From contig NZ_BAABCY010000092.1 of the NCBI RefSeq assembly GCF_039539345.1, positions 4,086 to 68,085 of the forward strand: a stretch of DNA of 64,000 nucleotides. The letters are read 5' to 3'. The translations under genes and the position numbers were made by a program. Within the stretch, counting starts at the first letter, position 1. Every line of letters begins with the position of its first letter. Below are positions 16,636-24,826 of this stretch, in pieces. This stretch comes from Snuella lapsa (GTDB lineage Bacteria; Bacteroidota; Bacteroidia; Flavobacteriales; Flavobacteriaceae). Under the pieces are notes generated by a model. It had not been told where the DNA came from. It saw nothing but the letters and a program-made list of their open reading frames with translations, and did no database searches.

Positions 16636-17397
16636 ATGATTTGGGATCAATTAACATCATTAGAATTAAGTAAGATAGCCAAGAACACACCGGTTATCCT
16701 TACTATGGCCGCTACAGAACAGCACGGTAAACATTTACCACTGGCAACCGACAGATTGATTGGGGAGCATTTTGCTAATGAGTTACACAAAGCCATTCCC
16801 GATAAAGTACTCGTATTACCAACTATTAGTATAGGATGCTCTTCTCACCATATGGATTTTTCAGGAACACTAACCATTAGTCACGACACATTTATAAGGC
16901 AGGTTGAAGACATAGTAAGATCGGTAATACACCACGGGTTTAAGAACATCATCCTTTTAAACAGTCATGGCGGCAATCAGGCGGTTGGTCAGGTATTGGT
17001 AGAAAAGCTGGGCTATGAGAACCCTACAACAAATATCGTTATGGTGACGTGGTGGAAACTAGCATCCGAAGCTTTATTCACTTTAAATGAAAGTGGTAAA
17101 GGAGGCGTAGGGCATGCAGGGGAATTTGAAACAGCATTAATGTTAAATATAGCACCACAATTAGTACATCTGGATAACATAGAAAAAGGAAAACATACCG
17201 ATACGTTTACATGGAGCAACGGTGATATGTTGCGTGGCCCCAAGGCATCCTATTACAGATCCACCAAGGAAATGACTACTAATGGTGTTTTTGGAGATCC
17301 AGAATACGGAACTTTAGAAAAAGGCAAACAAATTTCGAAGCTAGTTGTCAATGATTTAAAAAAAATTATTGAAGATGTTTTAACTGTCAAAAAATAA
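16636..17397 (+). CDS. creatininase-family amidohydrolase
   Basis: A 253-residue member of the creatininase family. Metal-binding and family motifs are visible: ATEQHGKHLPLATDRLIGEH (near 27-46), LLNSHGGNQAV (near 109-119) and GVGHAGEFETALML (near 157-170). The E/H/D set matches the binuclear metal site of creatinine amidohydrolase and related formamide hydrolases. It is the last of the five-gene cassette, 15 bases after the RidA fusion. It should hydrolyse an amide, formamide or lactam bond. In this setting the substrate may be an acylated amino sugar acid; that is a guess. Confidence 0.85.
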   Translation: MIWDQLTSLELSKIAKNTPVILTMAATEQHGKHLPLATDRLIGEHFANELHKAIPDKVLVLPTISIGCSSHHMDFSGTLTISHDTFIRQVEDIVRSVIHHGFKNIILLNSHGGNQAVGQVLVEKLGYENPTTNIVMVTWWKLASEALFTLNESGKGGVGHAGEFETALMLNIAPQLVHLDNIEKGKHTDTFTWSNGDMLRGPKASYYRSTKEMTTNGVFGDPEYGTLEKGKQISKLVVNDLKKIIEDVLTVKK

Positions 17398-17518
17398 AAT
17401 AAACACATGAAATGCCCATTAACAAAAGTTGCAAACCAACCGAAAATGATAATTAGGGCATTGCATTCCTGCACTGAGCTTAGTCGAAGTGTGACCTTTA
17501 AAAAACAAATAAATACTA
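17398..17518. other. spacer with extragenic palindrome
   Basis: Non-coding. It contains CACTGAGCTTAGTCGAAGTG at 17472-17491, a short imperfect palindrome. A close relative occurs at 37791-37809 (ACTGAGCTTGTCGTAGTAT). AATGCCC at 17411-17417 can pair with GGGCATT at 17456-17462. It may hold the end of the cassette transcript. Confidence 0.4.
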
Positions 17519-17662
17519 ACACATGAAACGAACATTAACAAATTTTAAAAATTTCTTCACAAAGGAGGATGTTTAAAATTTTTAATGAGAGAGCGTAGCG
17601 GTTGCATACGTTCTTAATTTTATAATTAGTTTATTATTAAGTGATTAATAAAATTTAAACGT
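17519..17662 (+). promoter_or_regulatory. leader of the MFS gene, copy B of repeat
   Basis: Second copy of the leader repeat also present at 968-1103. It contains a 17-codon frame (ATG 17523 to TAA 17576), a stem-loop at 17590-17614 (AGAGCGTA / TACGTTCT, nine-base loop) and an AATTTAAACG box two bases before the ATG of the transporter gene. Conservation of the short frame, the stem and the distance to an ATG in two unlinked places suggests a functional 5' leader, perhaps with a leader peptide or an RNA or protein binding site. Confidence 0.5.
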
Positions 17663-18994
17663 ATGAAAGGAAAACTAATACTATATACTTTGGTAGCCGC
17701 CATAGGTGGGCTTCTGTACGGTTTCGACACGGCCGTAATTAATGGGGCATTGCCTTTTTTTAAATCGCATTTCCAGTTAAACGATGTTATGACTGGTTGG
17801 GCTGTGAGTTCGGCTTTGTTGGGATGCATTATTGGCGCGATTGGTATTGGCAAACCCGGCGACAAATATGGGCGTCGCGAAATGCTTAAGCTTTCTGCTT
17901 TGTTGTTTTTGGTTTCAGCAGTCGGTACCGGGCTTGCACCAGAAATCAATAGCTTTATCCTATTTAGGTTTATTGGCGGTTTGGCAGTTGGGGCAGCTTC
18001 GGTACTGTCGCCTATTTATATTTCAGAAATAGCCCCCGCAACCCATAGGGGAAGATTAATTATAACCTTTCAATTGGCTTTGGTCGTAGGGATATTAGTA
18101 GCCTTTTTTGTAGATTATATTTTAATCGATACCGGTAAAAACAATTGGCGTTATATGTTCATTTCAGAAGCGATACCAGCACTGGCATTTTTGATTTTAC
18201 TCTATAAAGTCCGTAAGAGTCCACGTTGGTTGATGCAGGTAGGAAATCAAGAAGCTGCTAAAAATACCATTAAAGATGTCAATCCCAATGTTGATGTACA
18301 AAGTATTATTGAGGAAATAGAAACATCTATTAAGTTGGAACAAGAAAGCAAGCAAGAAAAACTATTTAAGAAGCCCAATTTAAAGTTTACCTTGATAGGG
18401 ATTTGTATAGGTTTGTTTAGTCAGTTTACCGGCGTGGCCATCGTTTTTTACTATGCGACCGATATATTTAGGGCTGCTGGTTTTTCAACCGATTCTGCCA
18501 TAGGGCAAACGGTAATCCTTGGAGCGACCAATTTAATATTTACCCTATTGGCCATGAATTTAATTGACAAAATAGGAAGAAAAAAGTTGTTATATGTTGG
18601 CACCATTGGAATGGCCATTTCTTTAGGTGTTTTTTCATGGGCGTTCTATACAGGCAATACAGAAGGTTGGTTGTTATTGGGTATACTCATTTGTTATGTG
18701 GCATTTTTTGCTTCATCTATGGGAGCCGTGGTCTTTGTATTGTTGGCAGAAATATTTCCAAATAACATACGGTCAAGAGGGATGGCCTTAGGCTCTTTTT
18801 CAAATTGGATCGTGAACGGATCCATCACGTTTCTGTTCCCAATAGTTGTTGGAGCTTTTAGTGATGGCAAAGGCATAGGGTGCAGTTTTGCCTTTTTTTC
18901 AATCATGACACTTTTAGGGTTCTTTTTCTTTAGAACATTTTTATTTGAGACCACAAATAAAACCTTGGAAGAAATTGAGTTTGAAAATAAATGA
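17663..18994 (+). CDS. sugar-porter MFS transporter
   Basis: A 443-residue, 12-segment inner-membrane transporter of the sugar porter family. Diagnostic pieces are GLLYGFDTAVINGALPFF in segment 1, the loop GKPGDKYGRREML between segments 2 and 3, RFIGGLAVGAASVLSPIYIS E in segment 4, SEIAPATHRGRL after it, a central cytoplasmic loop (about 200-245), QFTGVAIVFYYA in segment 7 and the loop DKIGRKKLL. It would import a monosaccharide or polyol, commonly with a proton. It lies between the catabolic cassette and an oxidoreductase gene, and so probably feeds them. It has its own repeated leader. Confidence 0.88.
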   Translation: MKGKLILYTLVAAIGGLLYGFDTAVINGALPFFKSHFQLNDVMTGWAVSSALLGCIIGAIGIGKPGDKYGRREMLKLSALLFLVSAVGTGLAPEINSFILFRFIGGLAVGAASVLSPIYISEIAPATHRGRLIITFQLALVVGILVAFFVDYILIDTGKNNWRYMFISEAIPALAFLILLYKVRKSPRWLMQVGNQEAAKNTIKDVNPNVDVQSIIEEIETSIKLEQESKQEKLFKKPNLKFTLIGICIGLFSQFTGVAIVFYYATDIFRAAGFSTDSAIGQTVILGATNLIFTLLAMNLIDKIGRKKLLYVGTIGMAISLGVFSWAFYTGNTEGWLLLGILICYVAFFASSMGAVVFVLLAEIFPNNIRSRGMALGSFSNWIVNGSITFLFPIVVGAFSDGKGIGCSFAFFSIMTLLGFFFFRTFLFETTNKTLEEIEFENK

Positions 18995-19033
18995 TGCAAC
19001 TTTTATCACATAATTAATTATAAAAAGAATAAG

Positions 19034-20446
19034 ATGAAAAGTAATTTCAGTAGACGGGAAGCATTAAAGCGAATCGGATTAGGGTCGGCAGCAGTAACCG
19101 TTGGAGCAATAGGTGTTGTGAATGCGAGTTCAAAAGAAGGGATTGATAATACACAATATATTGAGGAAGAAGAGAAACAACCCCTAAATTTTGATCAACC
19201 CATAACGGCAATTGTCCTTGGAGCGGGTGGGCGCGGTAATGTGTATGCAGGGTATGCATTTGAAAATCCAAAAGAGTTGAACATTATAGGCGTAGCTGAG
19301 CCTATAGAATATAGAAGGAATAACTTTTCCAAATCCCATAATATTTCCGAAAGCAATCAATTTACAACTTGGGAACATGTTTTTGAGCGGCCTAAATTTG
19401 CTGATGCTGTTATTATAACAACCCCCGATGCCCTGCATTATGGCCCCGCAATGAAAGCCATTGAAATGGGATATGATGTATTGTTGGAGAAAGCGATAGC
19501 ACAAACTTGGGACGAGTGTTATGATATTTTGAAACAACAACGCAAGTACGGTAAAATTGTAGCCATTTGTCATGTACTTCGCTATGCACCCTATTTTGTT
19601 AAGATGAAAGAAATTATCGATTCCGGTAAAATAGGAGAGGTGGTTAGTGTACAACACTTCGAACCTGTGGAGCATATCCATATGTCCCATTCATTTGTTC
19701 GTGGTAATTGGGGAAATTCAAAAAAGTCAACACCAATGATCCTATCCAAATCCTGTCATGATACGGATATTATACGTTGGTTGGTGGGGAAACCCTGTAA
19801 AAAAGTATCCTCTTTTGGGTCTTTAAAGTTATTCAGGTCCCAAAGTGCACCCCAAGGCAGTACTAAACGTTGTACCGATGGTTGTGCTGTGGAACGGGAA
19901 TGTCCGTTTTCAGCCATAAAGATTTATGTCGAACGAAAAGCATTCTTACATCACTTAAAACTTGAAAAACATGATACAGACTCCATTATGGAAAACCTAA
20001 AGACAGGACCTTACGGACGTTGTGTGTACCACTGCGATAATGATGTTGTGGACCATCAGGTAGTCAATATGCAGTTTGAAGACGATATCACGGCTTCGTT
20101 CTCTATGGAAGGGCTTACCAGTTATGGCGGCAGACGTACACGTATCATGGGCACCATGGGAGATATCACTGGAGATATGGATAGTATGACCGTTTTTGAT
20201 TTTAGAACCAGAGAGAGAAAACACTGGACGGCAAAAGACATTAATGATGGCATTTATGCTGGTCATGGTCATGGTGGTGGTGATTTGCGTTTGGCAAAAG
20301 ATTTTGTGAGAGCCGTAAAATTACAGGATCCTACACAGTTAACGTCAACTATAGAAGCCTCAATGGAAAGCCATTTAATAGGGTTCCAAGCAGAAAAAAG
20401 CCGTCTTAAAGGGGGTAAAGTCCTTGATGTGAATTTAAAGGTGTGA
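19034..20446 (+). CDS. Gfo/Idh/MocA oxidoreductase, Tat-exported
   Basis: A 470-residue oxidoreductase. The N-terminus has a twin-arginine signal (FSRREALKRIGLGSAAVTVG). The Rossmann motif AIVLGAGGRGNVYAGYA is near 59-75. The usual EKP of the family reads EKAIA (near 152). An inserted cysteine-rich stretch (RCTDGCAVERECPFSAIKIY, near 281-300, and CVYHC, near 331-335) is a recurrent feature of one Gfo/Idh/MocA subgroup and may bind metal. The C-terminal beta-sheet domain ends with EASMESHLIGFQAEKSR. Periplasmic members may act on glycosides by transient oxidation using bound cofactor. The exact reaction is unknown. Confidence 0.82.
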   Translation: MKSNFSRREALKRIGLGSAAVTVGAIGVVNASSKEGIDNTQYIEEEEKQPLNFDQPITAIVLGAGGRGNVYAGYAFENPKELNIIGVAEPIEYRRNNFSKSHNISESNQFTTWEHVFERPKFADAVIITTPDALHYGPAMKAIEMGYDVLLEKAIAQTWDECYDILKQQRKYGKIVAICHVLRYAPYFVKMKEIIDSGKIGEVVSVQHFEPVEHIHMSHSFVRGNWGNSKKSTPMILSKSCHDTDIIRWLVGKPCKKVSSFGSLKLFRSQSAPQGSTKRCTDGCAVERECPFSAIKIYVERKAFLHHLKLEKHDTDSIMENLKTGPYGRCVYHCDNDVVDHQVVNMQFEDDITASFSMEGLTSYGGRRTRIMGTMGDITGDMDSMTVFDFRTRERKHWTAKDINDGIYAGHGHGGGDLRLAKDFVRAVKLQDPTQLTSTIEASMESHLIGFQAEKSRLKGGKVLDVNLKV

Positions 20447-20619
20447 TTTTTTTGAATCTAAAAAACATTAAAGATATAGTTTTAGTTAAGCAGTAAAACT
20501 CGATTCAAATTAGTTTCCATAGATTGAACGCTCCATTAACTAGTGGTCTTTAAATATTAAATATTAGGTTATAAACCCGTATGGAGCGATACGGCTTAGA
20601 ATGCTACAATAGCTTTAAA

Positions 20620-22791
20620 ATGAAACACATTATCAGTAAATTTAATTTTATTCTCATACTTAGCGTATGTGCTATCGGGTGTTCCCAAAAGTCAAACCGC
20701 AAAGAAGAAAAATTACCAGCGAGTGAAGTCTTATATAGGTTAATAGGAGAAAGAGCAAAAGAGATACAATTTTATTTCTTACCTAACGATAGTCTAAGTC
20801 CCGATAATATGGTTTTTGAAATCGAAGCTAGCAATGGTATTCTAAAAGTTGGTGGAAATACTGGAGTGGCCCAATGTAAAGCGGCGTACACTTATCTTAA
20901 GGAAGCTTGTAATAGTTTGATTTCATGGGGCGGAAGTAATATTCAAATCCCCGAAACTTGGCCAGACTACACAAAAAAACGTGTGGTGTGTCCTTTTCAA
21001 TATACCTTACAAGATAATATCTGTGGTTTTGGATATACGACACCGTATTATCAATGGGAAGATTGGTTAAGATATCTGGATATAATGGCTGTACATGGCT
21101 ATAATATGATGTTGGCTCCAATAGGCACCGAAGCTATTTGGAAGGAGGTTTGGCAAAAATATGGGTTCTCCACTGCAGAGTTGGAAGAATACTTTACGGG
21201 ACCAGCTTATTTACCATGGCACAGAATGGGAAATATTAATAAGCATGGAGGTCCCATTCCGAGTGATTATTTTGAAAAAACAAAGACGCTTCAAAAGAAA
21301 ATATTAAAGCAGATGCGATCCATTGGGATACATCCTGTCGCTTCTGCTTTTGCTGGGTTTGTTCCTAAGGAATTTGAAGCGAAATTTCCTGATGCCAAAG
21401 TTAGGCATGTTGATGGATGGGTAGGTTTTAAAGGGGATAATACAACGCATATTTTACATCCTCTATCGCCTTACTATAAAAAGATTGGAAAAGATTTTAT
21501 TGATACTTGGAAAAAAGAATTTGGAGAGGTAGACTTTTTCTTGGCCGATGCCTTTAATGAGTTACGCCCCCCTGTTAGTGATGAATCTGAAGAAGTCCTA
21601 CAAAAAGAATTAGCTGAATTTGGAAACGCTATATACGTATCGATTATTGAGGCAGATGAAGATGCTACATGGCTAATGATGGGCTGGTTATTTATGGATA
21701 AAGGATTTTGGACCAACGACAGGGCAAAAGCATTATTGAGTAAGATTCCGGATGATAAGATGATGGTATTGGATCTATATGCAGAGGCAAGTCCATTTTA
21801 TAAAAGCATGGATGATTTTTTTGGTAAGAGCTGGATGTATAGTATAATCCCTAATTGGGGTGGAGCTTCTCAAATAGGAGGTTTATTAACACAATACGGA
21901 CATTTAATTCCTGAGATAGCAAAAACAAAAGCAGACGGAAAACTAAAAGCCTTTGGGTTTTCTCCAGAAGGAACAGAAACCAATGAGGTAATTTACGAAT
22001 TGGCGTCAGATGCCATGTGGAACAATGAATCCTTGGATTATAAAGATTGGTTGGTATCATATTGCAATAATCGATATGGTATGAAATCAGACAAATTGTA
22101 TGATGCCTGGTTGTTATTATGTCATTCTATTTATAATAAAGAAATCGATCATGCCGTAAACAGGATCCAGTCTAACCCGATCACTTTAGCGAGTTCCTAT
22201 CATGTTTTACCTAAAGCAGATGAGAATGTTAATGAAGCTTTAAGTTTGTTTTTAGAAGAACACGAAGTATTTAAGAACAATCAACTTTATATAAATGATC
22301 TTATCGAATTGGCTACATACAAATATATGGCTATTGCAGATGCTTTGATAATGGATTTAAGGGGTAATATAAGCCAACGAACAGTAATGGAATCTGACAA
22401 ACAAATGGAACAGGTTTCCGATTTGGTGATTAAAATAGATAACATGCTATCCCACCATAGTTTATCTAATTTAGAAAGATGGGTTGCTAAAGCAAGACGT
22501 TGGGGAGTAGATAAAGGGCAAAGTGATTATTACGAATCAGATGCGAAGCGAATTATTACGGTTTGGGGAAGTGGTCTAACCGAGTATGCATCAAGATTAT
22601 GGAGCGGACTTTTAAAGGATTACTATTTGGCTAGATGGGAAGCTTGGTATAATGCTCAAAAGGAAGGCGAGGAATTTAAAATAAAAAAATGGGAAGACCG
22701 TTGGATAAATAGTCCTTATGAGTCTTCACAAAATGAAAATGATGATATTGCGTCGTTAATAAAAGAACTCAATTTGATAATTAAAGATTAA
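20620..22791 (+). CDS. alpha-N-acetylglucosaminidase, GH89 (first copy)
   Basis: A secreted GH89 (NAGLU-type) enzyme of 723 residues. I choose ATG 20620 over the in-frame ATG at 20581 because it gives a clean lipoprotein signal (MKHIISKFNFILILSVCAIG then C). The family layout is present: an N-terminal alpha/beta domain (35-125), a TIM barrel starting with YTTPYYQWEDWLRYLDIMAV, catalytic-region glutamates in LADAFNELRPP (near 310) and GFSPEGTETNEVIYEL (near 450), and an all-helical C-terminal domain with YYESDAKRIITVWGSG. It removes terminal alpha-linked GlcNAc from glycans such as mucin, heparan or glycolipids. A second copy lies at 38020. Confidence 0.92.
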   Translation: MKHIISKFNFILILSVCAIGCSQKSNRKEEKLPASEVLYRLIGERAKEIQFYFLPNDSLSPDNMVFEIEASNGILKVGGNTGVAQCKAAYTYLKEACNSLISWGGSNIQIPETWPDYTKKRVVCPFQYTLQDNICGFGYTTPYYQWEDWLRYLDIMAVHGYNMMLAPIGTEAIWKEVWQKYGFSTAELEEYFTGPAYLPWHRMGNINKHGGPIPSDYFEKTKTLQKKILKQMRSIGIHPVASAFAGFVPKEFEAKFPDAKVRHVDGWVGFKGDNTTHILHPLSPYYKKIGKDFIDTWKKEFGEVDFFLADAFNELRPPVSDESEEVLQKELAEFGNAIYVSIIEADEDATWLMMGWLFMDKGFWTNDRAKALLSKIPDDKMMVLDLYAEASPFYKSMDDFFGKSWMYSIIPNWGGASQIGGLLTQYGHLIPEIAKTKADGKLKAFGFSPEGTETNEVIYELASDAMWNNESLDYKDWLVSYCNNRYGMKSDKLYDAWLLLCHSIYNKEIDHAVNRIQSNPITLASSYHVLPKADENVNEALSLFLEEHEVFKNNQLYINDLIELATYKYMAIADALIMDLRGNISQRTVMESDKQMEQVSDLVIKIDNMLSHHSLSNLERWVAKARRWGVDKGQSDYYESDAKRIITVWGSGLTEYASRLWSGLLKDYYLARWEAWYNAQKEGEEFKIKKWEDRWINSPYESSQNENDDIASLIKELNLIIKD

Positions 22792-22833
22792 ATTTTAATA
22801 CGTATTTTAGTGTAAAATTAACACATAAAATTT

Positions 22834-23406
22834 ATGCTTGAAATTAAAGAGGACAAGGAGTTATTCGAACTGGTTGTGCTAAATAATGAACTGGCATTTA
22901 AAGTGTTGCATGATAGATATGCTACAAAAATGTTTTTATATGCTTTCAATATTATAAAGAATAAAGAAGTGTGTGAGGACATGGTTCAAAATATCTTTAT
23001 TGATGTTTGGAACAAAAGACAAAACAAGAGTATAAATAATGTTAAATCCTATCTTTTCAAGTCAGTAAAGTATAAAATATTCAATTATTTTAGAGATCAA
23101 AGGATATCTAAGGAGGATATTACAAGGTTAAATATAATTGATGTTTCCATTAGTGCTTCACAAAAAATGGAGTATTACCAACTTGAAGAAGCAATACATT
23201 CTTCGGTAGACAAATTGCCAAAACGCTGCAAACAAATTTTTGAATTGAGCAGGTTCCATTATAAGACCAACAAGGAGATTTCAGAGGAGTTGGAAATATC
23301 CATTCAAGCCGTTAAAAATCAAATTTCAAAAGCGCTTTCCCTTATCAAGAAAGATCTTCAAAGTGATGGGGTAATTCTTTATTTTATAAGTGTTCCCTTG
23401 GTTTAA
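22834..23406 (+). CDS. ECF sigma factor (set 1)
   Basis: A 190-residue ECF sigma factor of the Bacteroidota FecI-like type. Region 2 spans about 18-80 (VCEDMVQNIFIDVWNKRQNK) and region 4 about 125-180 (LPKRCKQIFELSRFHYKTNK, then EISEELEISIQAVKNQISKA). The FecR gene follows 140 bases downstream and then a SusC gene with an STN domain. That is the standard trans-envelope signalling trio, in which substrate at SusC frees the sigma factor from FecR to activate the susCD promoter. It starts 43 bases after the GH89 gene. Confidence 0.92.
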   Translation: MLEIKEDKELFELVVLNNELAFKVLHDRYATKMFLYAFNIIKNKEVCEDMVQNIFIDVWNKRQNKSINNVKSYLFKSVKYKIFNYFRDQRISKEDITRLNIIDVSISASQKMEYYQLEEAIHSSVDKLPKRCKQIFELSRFHYKTNKEISEELEISIQAVKNQISKALSLIKKDLQSDGVILYFISVPLV

Positions 23407-23546
23407 AATTGCCCATAATAATAGTCTCTTAATATTATTTTAAAGAAAATTTTAAAAAAAATAGGTATACGGACGTGTACCATGAAGTGTTTTTTGTTAC
23501 TTAATAATAACGAGGAGCAATTCTCCCAAACTATAATGTTTTCAAA

Positions 23547-24665
23547 ATGAATAAAAAACAAGCCAAAAGAATTTTTACAAAGTATGTTAACAACGAGTGT
23601 TCTGAAAGAGAACTTGAATTGTTGGAGGCCTTTTTGGAATCTTACCAAGAGCGCAAAGGTAGATGGCCAGATTTTATTTTAGGAAGTGAAGACATGTTTA
23701 AAGAGCAATCTTGGTCTAGAATTCAAGAAAAATTGAATAGTAAAAAGAAAAAGAAGTCGTTTGGGCGTTTTTACAAGTATGCTGCAATTTTTGTGATCTC
23801 TTTGGGGCTTGCCTATTTATACCAACAAGGTGTTTTTTCAAAACATAATGAGCAGCTTATAATACCAGAGGAGAAGATTACCCTTCAATTGGACAATGGA
23901 ACATTAGAGGTGGTTGAAGAAGATGGATCTATTAAAATAGTGGATGAACAAGGTAATGTTGTTGGAGTTCAAAAAGGAAACCAATTAATCTACAATAACA
24001 ATGGGGTTAAAAAAGAGCAATTGGTTTATAATACATTAGTAGTACCCTATGGGAAACGTTTTCAAGTAAAGTTGTCTGATGGTACGGTTGTGGATATTAA
24101 TGCAGGATCTTCACTAAAATATCCTGTCAATTTCATTAAAGGGCAAAACCGTCAAGTATTTGTAGAAGGTGAAATGTACTTTAATGTGGCTAAAGATAAA
24201 GAGCACCCTTTTGTGGTTACAGCCAAAGATATGGATGTTAAGGTACTGGGGACACAATTTAATATATCTTCTTATCCAGAAGATAATAAAATTAATACTG
24301 TGTTGGTAGAAGGTGCAGTAAGTATCCTTGATAAACAATCTTCTGTTGCAACAGAGTTAAGACCTGGGTTTATGGCGTCTTGGGATAAGCAAAAAAAAGA
24401 TATTGTAATTAAAGAGGCCGATATTGAAATGCATACGGCCTGGATTGACGGCAGGATTATATTTAGGCATACCAACTTTAATAATGTTATAAAGAAACTT
24501 GAACGCCATTATAACGTTACAATACTTAACAATAATGTAGAACTGTCGAGTAGGTATCTTGCGGCAAGTTTTGATATAGAAACAATTGAAGACGTTTTTG
24601 ATGCATTTAAGGAATATTATGGTATTGATTATACAATCTCTGACAATAAAATAATAATTAATTAA
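23547..24665 (+). CDS. FecR-family anti-sigma factor (set 1)
   Basis: A 372-residue inner-membrane regulator. Residues 1-70 form the cytoplasmic sigma-binding part. One membrane helix is near 75-95 (YAAIFVISLGLAYLY). The periplasmic FecR domain lies about 165-265 (VVPYGKRFQVKLSDGTVVDI, VFVEGEMYFNVAKDKEHPF, LGTQFNISSYPED), followed by a DUF4974 domain (about 295-370, FNNVIKKLERHYNVTI). It should hold the sigma factor encoded upstream and receive a signal from the STN domain of SusC at 24827. Confidence 0.92.
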   Translation: MNKKQAKRIFTKYVNNECSERELELLEAFLESYQERKGRWPDFILGSEDMFKEQSWSRIQEKLNSKKKKKSFGRFYKYAAIFVISLGLAYLYQQGVFSKHNEQLIIPEEKITLQLDNGTLEVVEEDGSIKIVDEQGNVVGVQKGNQLIYNNNGVKKEQLVYNTLVVPYGKRFQVKLSDGTVVDINAGSSLKYPVNFIKGQNRQVFVEGEMYFNVAKDKEHPFVVTAKDMDVKVLGTQFNISSYPEDNKINTVLVEGAVSILDKQSSVATELRPGFMASWDKQKKDIVIKEADIEMHTAWIDGRIIFRHTNFNNVIKKLERHYNVTILNNNVELSSRYLAASFDIETIEDVFDAFKEYYGIDYTISDNKIIIN

Positions 24666-24725
24666 AAACAATATGCCTATGAAATAAACCAACCTTAATT
24701 AAAAAAATATCTATGAATACATCCT

Positions 24726-24780
24726 GCTTTTGTAGGAGCTAAAAAAAAAATCGAAAGATGCTGCGAACATCTTCCGATTT
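24726..24780. promoter_or_regulatory. tandem hairpins between fecR and susC (set 1)
   Basis: Two stem-loops separated by a run of ten A. The first has arms TCCTGC / GTAGGA with a TTTT loop. The second, 24748-24780, has arms AAATCG-A-AAGATG / CATCTT-C-CGATTT around a seven-base loop. On the minus strand the second is followed by a T run like a terminator, but no minus-strand gene is near. On the plus strand they may separate sigma/FecR expression from the strongly induced susCD transcript. Confidence 0.4.
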
Positions 24781-24826
24781 AAGATAGTGATTAAAATAAT
24801 TAACCACCTAAAAACTTTACAAAAAT

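Noticed and set aside
19184..19690. 168-codon minus-strand frame inside the Gfo/Idh/MocA gene
   Set aside because: It is opposite a gene with clear family motifs and has no recognisable content of its own.
20581..20619. ATG 20581 as start of the first GH89 gene
   Set aside because: It adds 13 residues that disrupt the lipoprotein signal; ATG 20620 gives a normal signal with lipobox cysteine.
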